DNA of 64,000 nucleotides from Meandrina meandrites (taxonomy: Eukaryota > Cnidaria > Anthozoa > Scleractinia > Meandrinidae): the NCBI GenBank assembly GCA_963693305.1, contig OY855916.1, forward strand, positions 10,236,001 through 10,300,000. Direction: 5' to 3'. Of the stretch, positions 39,301 through 51,300 are shown piece after piece; position 1 is the first letter of the stretch; each line of letters begins with the position of its first letter. Position numbers and translations under genes: made by a program. Below the pieces are notes generated by a model. It searched no databases. It saw nothing but the letters and a program-made list of their open reading frames with translations, and was not told where the DNA came from.

Positions 39301-42300
39301 ACAAGGAAAACAACAATGTCACCATACAAAAGCACCAGCTAGATCTAATGCACTTGCATAGTTTCATTTTGTTTTCTGGGCTTGTGGATTTATTTTCACT
39401 TCAGAACCTGCTGCTGCTCCTGAGAATCTGACAGGACACAAGATCAGTTCAGCCAGCATTTTAATCACGTGGGATAATGTGCCAGCTGCTGATCAGAATG
39501 GTATCATCTTGACTTACACAATTACCTATGAGTCACTAACAGAGAATCACAATGGCAGTGTTACAGTAAATTATCCAGATCATCAAAAAAACCTGACAGG
39601 GCTGAGAGAGTTTGTAAACTACAGCATTACAGTGTTTGCATCTACTGTGAAGGGAGATGGACCGGCCAGTGATCCTATTATTATCATCACTGATCAGGAA
39701 AGTAAGTGTTTTCTTTTGCTGGATTTTTAATGTAGTTAAGGTATTACGGACTATGCGATTTTCTTACATACATACTGAGATTTACCCACTGAAAAACCGC
39801 AAAGTAAATTTTCGTTCGCAAAGCGATGTTAACCAACCAAATGGCGCGCATCGCTTTTTTCACATGTGAGGAAAATGATACGTGCAATCAGAACCCGGGT
39901 ATCATATTTTTTTGACTTCTGAGTTGTATCAAGTCGACGTTTTACATATATCTTTTAAGGCTGATTGGCCGCGTTTCGCACAAGAACCATCTCTTAGAGT
40001 AGCTAAACGCTAAGTTATCTAATCCCAACGTTTATCTTACACAAGAAAAAAGCAAAGCGTGGCGTGAAACTGTTGAATGAATATTTTTGACCGAGACCTT
40101 AATTCAGAAGAACTGGACAAGTATCTCGCAGGTTAGCCGCTCCGTTGCACAGCTTCAGTTGAATTAAACAACCAAAACAAAAACAACAGAAAAAAAAAGC
40201 GCCATGCAATGCATGGAGAAGCGATGACGGTTAACAGGGATGCCTTTAATATTTTTCTGGAAATTTGCCTGATTGACATTACAGTGTTTGCATCTTCTGT
40301 GAAGGGAGATGGACCGGCTAGTAATCCTATATTTGTCATCACTGATCAGGATAATAAGTGATTTGTCATTCTTAGTTGCATTTGTTTCTTTGTTTGTTTG
40401 TATATTCATTGTTTATGATGTCAACCAATTTCAGTGCAGTGTGAAGACTCGGGTCATTTCAACATGATTTGCCCGTCATGATTCGACCATAACGAACTAT
40501 TGTGTATCCCGGCTGTGGCGAATTACAAATCGATTTTATATTTATAAACAAAACTTACTAGATTCTCTGCCTTCCAGCTTCCATCTTCTATTTTATGCTA
40601 TGCTATGCAATTCTATGCTATGCTATGCTATGCTATGCTACGCTATGCTATGCTATGCTATGCTATGCTATGCTATGCTATGCTGTGCTATGCTATGCTA
40701 TGCTATGCTATGCTATGCTATGCTGTCTTATGCTATGCACTATTGTTCATGTCAGAACCTACTGCCGCTCCTGAGAATGTGAGAGGACATAACACCAGCT
40801 CAACCAGCATCTTAGTCACGTGGGATGATGTTCCAGCTGCTGATCAGAATGGTATCATCTTGACTTACACCATTACCTATAAGTCACTAACAGAGAATCA
40901 CAATGGCAATGTTACAGTAAATTATCCAGATCATCAGAGAAACCTGACAGGATTGAGAGAGTTTGTAAACTACAGCATTACAGTGTTTGCATCTACTGTG
41001 AAGGGAGATGGACCGGCTAGTAATCCTATTTTTGTCATCACTGATCAGGATAGTAAGTGATTTGTCATTCTCAGTTACATTTGTTTGTTTTCTTTTATAT
41101 TTATTGTTTATGATGTCAGCCAATTTCAGTGCAGCGTGTAGACTCGGGTTTTTTAAACATGATTTGCCCGTCATGGTTCGACCATAACCAACTATCGCGT
41201 ATCCCGGTTGTGGCGAATTACAAATTGATTTGATATTTACAAAGAAAACTGAAGCAGCAGTCAACAGTATACATTCAAGTTGTTGCTTCTATTTACGGTA
41301 ACAAAGGAAAGATTACAATTACCCGATGCTTCTTTATAAAATCAAAGCAAATTCATTGACATCTGTTCGAATATTTGATAAGAAATGTGCAAAATTTAAT
41401 TTTTGCTTTACATGCCATCAAAAGAGCTTCACAGACTTTAGATTCTTACGAGATTCTCTGCTCTCAAGCTTTCAGGTTCTCTGCCTTCCAGCTTCCATCT
41501 TCTTTTCCAGCTAACCTATCTTTACAGCTTGCGAAATTTTTAGACAAACCTAGTACTTGCCGTTGAGCTTGGTAACGTCGCGGTCGAACTGTGCACGGAC
41601 GAATTATTCAGTCAAAGAACCCGGGTCTACACATCGCAGTGAAACCGGCTGTAATGAATGTTGTTGAAACTTACTTGATTTTTCCCCCATGGCACCCCTT
41701 TCACGATTTTTTTTTTCTTTAACTTCCCAACCCCAACCCCCAACCCCCTCCCCGGGATTTTACGCACGAGCAGTTTGTAATTTGCAAAGTGAAATCGTTC
41801 TTTTGATCCGTGAAGCTAAATGATTCCAGCTTCTCTGCCTTCCAGCTTCCATCTTCTCTTCCAACTTACCTATCCAAGCTCCCTGTACCGCTTGCGAAAT
41901 TTTTAGACAAAGCTAGTACTTGTAAAAGATATTGGGCTGTTTCTTTAATAGAACTTTCGTATAAATGCTGGTGATAAATCACTTGCCAACGCAAGTCCTC
42001 AGGCATCGTTTTTATTGTTGCCGTTGAGCTTGGTACCTTCGCAGTCGAACCGTGCACGAGCGAATCATTCAGTCAAAAACCCGGGTCTACACCCTGCACT
42101 GAATCGGCTCTAATGAATTTTGTTGCCACTTTCTTTTGTTGCCACTTTCTTTTCCCCCACAGCTCCCCTTGCTCGATTCGTTTTTTTTTTTTGACTTCCC
42201 AGCCCCAACTCCCACCCCCCTCCCCCCACGCCCCTCAAAAAATATTGGACCGTACCTAAAGCAGGAATTTGTGTAGGCATGAGGATTAAAGATGACGTAA

Positions 42301-45300
42301 TAAGGAGATTTCTGCACACAACCACAGTTCACACAAACTGCGTGACTTATGCAAACCTATTTTAAAATCAGATGGATAATTTTATCATTGTTTACGTCAG
42401 AACCTACTGCTGCTCCTGAGAATGTGATAGGACATAACATCAGCTCAACCAGCATCTTAGTCACGTGGGATGATGTTCCAGCTGCTGATCAGAATGGGAT
42501 CATCTTGACTTACACCATTACTTATGAGTCACTAAGAGAGAATCACAATGACAAGGTTACAGTAAATTATCCAGATCATCAGAGAAACCTGACAGGGCTG
42601 AGAGAGCATGTAAACTACAGCATTACAGTGTTTGCATCTACTGTGAAGGGAGGTGGACCGGCTAGTAACCCCATTATTGTCCTCACTGATCAGGATAGTA
42701 AGTGATTTTTCGTGATTCTATATTACATGACAGTGTGGTTTTCTTATTTGTGACTTAGATGTCGTTATTAGCACCCTTCGTTTGCAGCGAATAAATGGTA
42801 ATATTAAACAATGCAATGAATGGAAATTAATTTGACATCGATTTAACACTTTACGTAATTAGATGATTATTAAAAATTGAACTGTAACCAGGATATGACA
42901 TAATAAAAAGTGAAAAGCGTTCTCTGGTTAAAAAGTTTAAGAAAATATAAGCTTTCGGCTATTATACTATAGCCTTTAACGAATGTAAAAAGTAAGCCCG
43001 TGAATAGAAATATATGCAGGGGAGGGTGTGAAAAAAAATGAAAACTAAAAATACAATAGAAGTGTGAAAAGCTAAAAAATGGACAAACAGACAACGTAAA
43101 ATTTACAATAAGAAATAATATTGTCTGGGTAATGGTTTAGAATTATTGTCTGCTTCGACAGTTTTGGCAGTATGCCAAGATTCTAGTGTTCCAAGAACAC
43201 GGTAATTGCCTGAGTGATTGTTTTGCCAAGCATGGTTTGCAATGTTCGAGCCTCTCGTATAATTTTTAAGATTTCTTTGATTTTTCTTTCTTCGGGTTTT
43301 AAGACACCTGCCAGTTTCTCCTATGTAACTCCAACTGCAGTCAGAGCATGGAATTTTGTAGACAACATTGCATTGAAGATCCAGCGGCTGCTTAAGCTTA
43401 GGTGACGGCAATTCTTGTTGCAGGGTTTTAGCTGGTTTGCTTACCATACGAATGTCATTTTTACGTAATCTGGTAAGGGGTTCAGTCAGATCGCGGATGT
43501 TTTAAAGACATGAGAAACGCAGGGAAGTGTCTGATGGATCGGTCCATTTGAAGAACATGGACACTAATTCTTCTGGTGGAGGAGTTTTCGGAGCTGACTT
43601 CTCTTTTAAGAATGTTAGAAATAACTGTTGTTGGGTAGCCATTGGCTTTCAATGCTTCCATAACGTGACTAGCCTCGCGTGGTTTTCTTTCACAGGTGCT
43701 AGGTAGGTTGGCTGCACGGAATAGGAGGATCGAGTCTGCACTGACCTTATGTTTTATTTCGTGATGTGAAAAAAAAATCCAGATATCTATCTGTGTGTCG
43801 GCTTCCAGTAACACCATTGTTCCTGGAAACCAGCCATTGTTTTCTTCTTAGATAGTAAAAGCGATTTGGGGATCAATGGAGTTTAAGGTGTCATGAAAGG
43901 AGGAGACAGTGTCTTTCTTAATGATGACGAAGCTGTCGTCAACATATCGTTTCCAAACCCTTGGTTAACTGTAGAGGTATTGATGGCTAATTCTTCAACC
44001 ACCTCCATGCAAAGATTAGCGACAACAGGGCTTACAGGGCTGCCTATAGCACCTCCGTGAACCTGATGTGAACCTGATGTGCCAGGTTCACGGATGTGCT
44101 ATGAAAAACATTTTCGGATCGTTGAGATTTAACTAAACTCTCTTAGAAATTTGAAACAACACTGCATTACTTCAGAGATTTTTTCTCACGTTAAAAGAGT
44201 GATCTGGACAGTTCATTTCAACTTAAAAGAAGCGATGTTATTGAAAGGTGGAATGTCGTTGGCATTTTGTTCACTTTTATGCGGAATAAAAGACGTGGGG
44301 AAATCGTGCTGGAGAACATAGATCTTCGTGAATATTTCCCGTGCAAAATTTGATCATGTAAAATAATGACTCATCATGGCTTTCTCCATGACAAATTCAT
44401 GACAGAAATTAGCATGGTTATAAAGCTGTTTGTCACGACAGGTCATGATAATCTATGCTGTGTATTTAGAATGAAATGTCATGAATTACTCAACATCTAA
44501 GTCCTGACTTACTATTTTATTACATGACTTATCAAGACTGCTCACTTCAGATTTCCAGTCATAACCTACTAACCTTGTCATCACCTTAGTCATAAAGTAT
44601 GACTACCATAAAATCAACCCTCTCATGACATAATGTGTCATGTTATAATGGGTTATGACAGAAATAATGGGAAATTGTTGTTAGCCCAAACGAACTTTAG
44701 CTACAAGGAAAACAACAATGTCACCATATAAAAGCACCAGCTAGATCTAATGCACTCGCATGGTTTTATTTTGTTTTCTCGGCTTGTAGATTTATTTTCA
44801 CTTCAGAACCTGCTGCTGCTCCTGAGAATGTTCTTTATTTCTTTTGTGTTGCATATTTGTGGTGCCAGGTTCCAAGAACACTGCTTAGTCTTAGAGATAT
44901 TTTTTTTTTCAGTATTTACCATTTTTATAGTTGCAAGCCTTATGACGACATCACTGATCTAATTTGTATAATAGAAAATGTCCATAGAAAAAATTCACTT
45001 TATTTATAGATATTCTGTTTGTAAATATAGTAACTAGGTTTAAACTTTTATATTAGGACCTGGTGGTGCTCCGAAAAATGTAAGCGGACAGAGCAGCAAC
45101 TCAACAAGCATCTTAGTCATGTGGGATGAAGTTCCAGCTGATCAGCAGAATGGTATCATCACGGGTTACACCATTACTTACCAATCACAAACAGAGAATG
45201 ACAATGGAAGTATTCTAGCTGGTCCTGATGATCGTCAAAAAGAAATGACCAATCTAAAGGAGTACGTCAGCTACAATATCACAGTGTTTGCATCTACTGT

Positions 45301-48300
45301 GAAAGGAGATGGACCACCCAGTGATCCTGTTATTGTTCTGAGGACACATCAGGATAGTGAGTATTTTTTTCTTAGCAAGCTATTCTTGTGAGTGGTATGG
45401 TCAAGTGAGCACTTTTAAGTCTATGACAATCAAGGCCAAAAGATAAAGGTCAGGATTACAAGCTAGGTATTAACAACTCCACTAAATTTTACTGTAATGA
45501 CTCCTTTTGAACATCTATAATTATTCAAATGGTTATGAGGCAAATCTTTCAAGATTTATGTTTGAAGGTCGACGATCGTACACAATCTTTTCCTTTGTGC
45601 CAATACACTTATGTATGAATTATATGACGGATATGACGTTTGTTTTGGCTCGTTGCTAGGACAGATCTAGGACAGATGTAAACACCTATTGGAAGAGGTG
45701 TATACAAAGTAATTTATACTATTGGGGGGATGGGGGGGTTGAAATTTGACACTATTCGTGGTTGTAGGAAATTACCAGCTCTGAAAAATGAACTAAGAAA
45801 ACTGTAGTAGAGTATAATGCTAGTTCAGAATTGTTAGATTGTCAATTTGTTCAAAATTTCAAATCGTTTAGACCCTCGAGTTGTATTAAAGGACACGTAT
45901 AGATTTAAATCGTTAACCGTATACCGTTTGCGGTAATCACAACGAACAAAACTTGGAAATTTCGGATGAACCAGAGATTGCAGGGTCTAGAGGTTTTTGA
46001 CATGCCCCATGATGTGAGGTATTAATCCAATCAGCGTTGCTGACTCTGTCCTCAATAAGATACGTTTAGTTCACGATTTTGATTATATCATTTTATAATC
46101 AGTGCTATTAAAAAAATCAGATGTTTTGTGGCGCTTGTCATCAGCCCATGCACATAGAAAAGCCTCAGGTAGATTTATTTAACTTGTCTCAGCTTGTTTT
46201 CGTACGATGTAATTCAACTGTGCTGTGACTTACCTTCATAAAGGTTTAATAATAAATTATTGTTCAGTACAGGCTTTCAAATGTAAAGGTAATAATGTAG
46301 TTATAATCTCAATTAAATAAGTAGTTTTCCATACTTCTGCCAGAACCTACTGCTGCTCCTGAGAATGCGAGAGGACATAACAGCAGCTCAACCAGCATCT
46401 TAGTCATGTGGGATGATGTTCCAGATGCTGATCAGAATGGTATCATCTTGACTTACACCATTACCTATGAGTCACTAACAGAGAATCACAAAGACAAGGT
46501 TACAGGAAATTATCCACACCGTCAAGGAAACCTGACAGGTCTAAGAGAGTTTGTAAACTACAGCGTTACAGTGTTTGCATCTACTGTGAAGGGAGATGGA
46601 CCGGCCAGTGATCCTATATTTGTCCTAACTGATCAGGATAGTAAGTGATTTGTCATTTGTTTGTTTGTTTGTTGTTTATGATGTAGTATAGTTACGTTTG
46701 GCTTGTTTGTTTGTTTGTTTACAGCCGATTTCAGTGCAGTGTGTAGACCCGGGTTTTGAAACATGATTTGGCCGTCATAATTCGACCATAATAAACTATC
46801 GCGTATCCCGGAGCTGGGAACTTAGAAATCGATTTGATATATACAAACAAAACTGAACAAGCAGTCAACCGTACACATCCAAGTAGATGCTTCTATGTAC
46901 TGTAACAAAGGAAAGATTACAATTACCCGATGCTTCTTTATAAATTGAGCTCTGTTCGAATATTTGATAAGAAATGTACAAAACCTTATTTTTTTCTTTA
47001 CGTGCCATCGCATATAAGCCAAAAGAACTTCACAGGCTTTAGATACTTACGGGACAAGATTCTCTGCCTCCCACATCTTCGCTTCTAGCTTACCTCTCCA
47101 AGCTCCCTGTACAACTTGCGAATTTTTGAGACAGAGCTAGTACTTGTAAAAAGATATTGAGCTGTTTCTTTTATAGAACTGTCGTATAAATGCTGGTGAT
47201 AAATCACTTCCCAACGCAAGTCCTCAGGCAGCGCTTTCATTGCTGCCGCTCAGCTTGGTAACTTCGCGTCGAACCGTGCACGAGCGAATCATTCAGTCAA
47301 AAAAACGGGTCTACACACCGCGGTGGAATCGGGTGTATTTATTATTTTTTTTTTTTTGTTTGGCCACTTGCTTGATTTTTCACCCATGGCTCCCCCTGCA
47401 CGATTCCTTCTTTCAGCCGGTTTCTTTTTTAATTGCCCAACCCTCCCCTCCCCCCGCTTTAAAAAAAAAATGGACCGTACCTAAAGCCAGAATTTGTGTA
47501 GGTATGTGGATTAAAGGAAGATATGACGTAATGAGGACATTTTTGGCACACAACTACAGCTCACGCAAACTGCGTGACTTATGCAAACCTATTTTCAAAT
47601 CAGATGAATAATTTTATCATTGTTCATGTCAGAACCAACTGCTGCTCCTGAGAATGTGAGAGGACATAACAGCAGCTCAACCAGCATCTTAGTCATGTGG
47701 GATGATGTCCCAGCTGCTGATCAGAATGGTATCATCTTGAGTTACACCATTACCTATGACTCACTAACAGAGAATCACAGTGGCAGTCTTACAGTAAATT
47801 ATTTAGATTATCAAAGAAACCTGACAGGACTGAGAGAGTTTGTGAACTACAGCATTACAGTGTTTGCATCTACTGTGAAGGGAGATGGACCGGCCAGTGA
47901 TCCTATTATTGTCATCACTGATCAGGATAGTAAGTCATTTGCTTTTCAATTATGTCTTGCCATATGTAGGTAATGTAGATAAATCATATTACTATGGGTA
48001 CCCAGGTTTAATAGAAATAACTTTTTGGGAAATTGTTGTTAGCCCAATCGAACTCTAGCTACAAGGAAAACAACAATGTCACCATACAAGCAGCACTTGC
48101 ATAGTTTCATTTTCTTTTCTGGGCTTCTTGATTTATTTTCACTTCAGAACCTGCTGCTGCTCCAGTGAATGTGACAAGACACGAGATCAGTTCAGCCAGC
48201 ACTTTAATCACGTGGGATAATGTTCCAGCTGCTGATCAGAATGGTATCATCTTGACTTACACCATTACCTATGAGTCATTAACAGAGAATCACAATGGCA

Positions 48301-51300
48301 ATGTTACAGTAAATTATCCACACCGCCAAGGAAACCTGACAGGTCTAAGAGAGTTTGTAAACTACAGCATAACAGTGTTCGCGTCTACTGTGAAGGGAGA
48401 TGGACCGGCCAGTGATCCTGTATTTGTCCTAACTGATCAGGATAGTAAGTAATTTGTCATTTGTTTGTTTGTTTGTAATCCTATTATTGTCGTCACTGAT
48501 AAGGAAAGTAAGTGATTTGATTTTTTCCTGCATTATATTTTTCTAATGTAGTTAAGGTGTTATGCACTATGCAATTGTATGACAAGGTGTTCTTTTACCG
48601 GTATATATGTGTCTATATCGTGTATGTGTTATGTTTAGAATCTACTGTAACTATGGAGCGTATTCACATGACATTACGGCAGCAATATTGGTGTACCAAG
48701 CCATTCCCATCGCTAATTAAATTTTCTTTTTATTCAAAAATCGACTTTTCAGGTAGCCAATATGGCCGCTGGTCACGTGAGTGAATACGCTCTATTCACT
48801 GTAATTACATATAGCTGAAGAAATAGAGTAGCAGTAAAAGAGTAAAACAATAATTGATTCAAACTCTAAAAGTTCAAAGGCTATTATATACATAAGTTAA
48901 AATGTAAAACCGAACGTTTTCGACTAAAAGTCATCATCAGGGTTGATGACTTTTAGTCGAAAACGTTCGGTTTTACATTTTAACTTATGTATATAATAGC
49001 CTTTGAACTTTTAGAGTTTTTATCTTCTTAGCGAACATTATGTTGAATAATTGATTCCTTTCACATTTTTTATACTGCAGAACTTGCTTTCCCTTATCAA
49101 CTTTATTTTTGGTGTCTATAATGACTGTGCAAAAACTTCTAAGAATATTGAACACGTATTTCCACGAAAAGCTGATTTTAAATAATTTTCGTGTTTCAAT
49201 GTCTGTAAACTGTCAAAGGTGTAACTGACCACATTTAATTGACCAGCGTGTAGGTGCCGGAACGGCAAATACGTCAATTTCGGTGCGGGAAAATTTACAG
49301 ACGTTGTTTTTATAATTATGAATCAACGGGCCTTTGGGCTCGATGTCTCATGTCAGTTTGTTTTTTGGTAAACTCTTTTTTTTTTTTTTTATCGAGTCAC
49401 TTAAACATAAAGGTAAAAAAAAAAAGAATTATGGATGAAAAAAGAAACTCAGTTTTTGCAGATTATTTAAACCTTAATCAATGCTATCACGCTGCGTACT
49501 GTTATTAAAGTTAGTAAGTAATATTTTTTTTAACTTTTTTTACTATTATGTAACTGTGAATTATATTTTCCTTTGAAAACAAAAAGCTCGAGAAGCCTTA
49601 AAACAGGTAGTTAAACTTAACTCTTTTCTCTTCTTAAAAAACACCTGGTTTACTCGATGTCTTTGAACTAGAAACTGTAATTTCTTGGCCAATTAACGAA
49701 GACTTTTTTCGTTATTTGCCTATTGTTTACTCTTATTTAGCTATATTGAAGAATTAATTTTATACCAAGATACCAAGTGGCACTTGTTAGCTGTTAACAA
49801 ATCTTGAAAACTGAAAACTGAAAACTGTTAAGAAATTCAGTGAGCCAGGGGCGAATATATATAATAGGCCATATTCGTATTCTCGGTATTGGACTGGAAC
49901 TAGCTCGCAATGGAGGCTAATGCGGGGGAATATAATTAAAAAGAGCTTCATGTGATTTGCATTTGAAAAGATTTCCCGCATTAGCCTCAATTGCAAGCTA
50001 GTTCCAGTCCAATACCGAGAATACGAATATGGCCTATTCTTTTAGAATAATTTTTTGAGGCGAATATCAAGAACTGCAAAATAAGGAAAGAAAACATGGA
50101 AATAAGTGTTGGCTTGCATACATCTTAACCAGTTTACTACATGATTTTGAATCAATTCACACACACGAAAGGCAATAAAACGGAACAAAAGAAACACTAA
50201 CTTCTTGACAATTGTGATTGTCGTCTTGAAATGAGTAACTCTGGTATGAAGATAATTGAGTTCCGATTACTCCATGTAACGCAGTTTGCTGGGGCTGCGT
50301 GATCTGTTAATTCCTTGAACAGCATTTCTTGAAGATCTTGTAAAATTCCCAGTGTTTTGGATATCCGAACTTGGACTGATTTCTTTCCAATGAAAGGAAA
50401 TTTCATTCAGCAATTGTCGGCCATGTTTTCTTATGTGGTGACAAAGGTAACGTAGCTTAGTGACCAAGCCTTGAAATTTTATAGCCACTCTCGCGGGGTG
50501 TCTTTAGCGTCATAAGCCGAGTTTCTCGACCAATCACAAACCCGATTCTCATATTCACCTCTGGAAATTATACTAGTTTGTATTAATAACTCGCTTTTTT
50601 GCAATAGATCAACCTAAGATCATTGTTCATCCACGAGATACGTCAAGACCAGAAGGAGAAAACGCGACTTTATCTTGTGACGCTGATGGAAATCCAGCAC
50701 CAACAGTATCATGGACCAAAAATGGATATCCTATAGATAGAAGTGACAATTCTAGGATCAGTTTTTCAGAAAACAAAAAGCAGCTGATTATAACGAATGT
50801 GAAGAAGATAGACAGCGGAGAATACCGATGTGTGGCAAAGAACAGACTTGGAAATGTTACATCCAATGTTACTACACTGGATATTCAATGTAATGTATTG
50901 TCATTTCGATATTGATGTAGTTGTTGATACAGTTCCCAATTGTGACGAAAGCCTCACAGTACATTGTACGTTATTATTCGTTGTTGTTGTCTTCTTTTTT
51001 TTTTGTCTTTTTTTAACATCTCACTATTCGACGCCAGTGTAGATAACCTAGATAACCTCATTGGTTGAGAGCAGAAAGATTATCTACACTGGCATCGAGC
51101 GGTCTGCCCTATTTACGATAATGGGAAAGAAATTAAACGATTCTACATTCGGCAAAAAAATTAGAGACAAAGTGGTCTAATGGTTAGAGCAGTCTCTTTT
51201 CTGGATCGAGCGGCCCGGCTTCGAGCCATGGGCAAGAAACCCTTACTCTGATAGTGCATCTCCAAACCCTTTATATTAAAGCTAGGGTACCGATGAATTT

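Larger units (their letters stand above)
39702..40755. other. intron between array copies 9 and 10
   Basis: Carries a truncated FN3 exon relic (40276-40353) and the TATGC array (40594-40739). Confidence 0.7.
42698..45056. other. 2.4-kb intron with a Penelope fragment and an exon relic
   Basis: Holds the Penelope-like element (about 42868-44060), a stretch of ATGAC/GTCAT-rich sequence (about 44380-44660) and a truncated FN3 exon relic (44805-44830). Confidence 0.75.
48508..50607. other. intron between the last FN3 exon and the first Ig exon
   Basis: Holds a perfect 76-bp palindrome (48861-49019) and a palindromic MITE (49863-50038). No stop-bearing terminal exon or second signal peptide was recognised, so splicing from 48444 to 50608 is the simplest reading. 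Confidence 0.6.

Noticed and set aside
40600..40755. Hydrophobic YAMLC-repeat extension of the frame before FN3 domain 12
   Set aside because: It translates the TATGC microsatellite. The TTCATGTCAG acceptor and the identical start of sibling exons show the exon begins at 40756.
27788..48444. Mutually exclusive exon cluster as in Dscam
   Set aside because: No docking or selector sequences were seen, and every exon can join every other in phase. An additive array is simpler; exclusive splicing would need transcript data.
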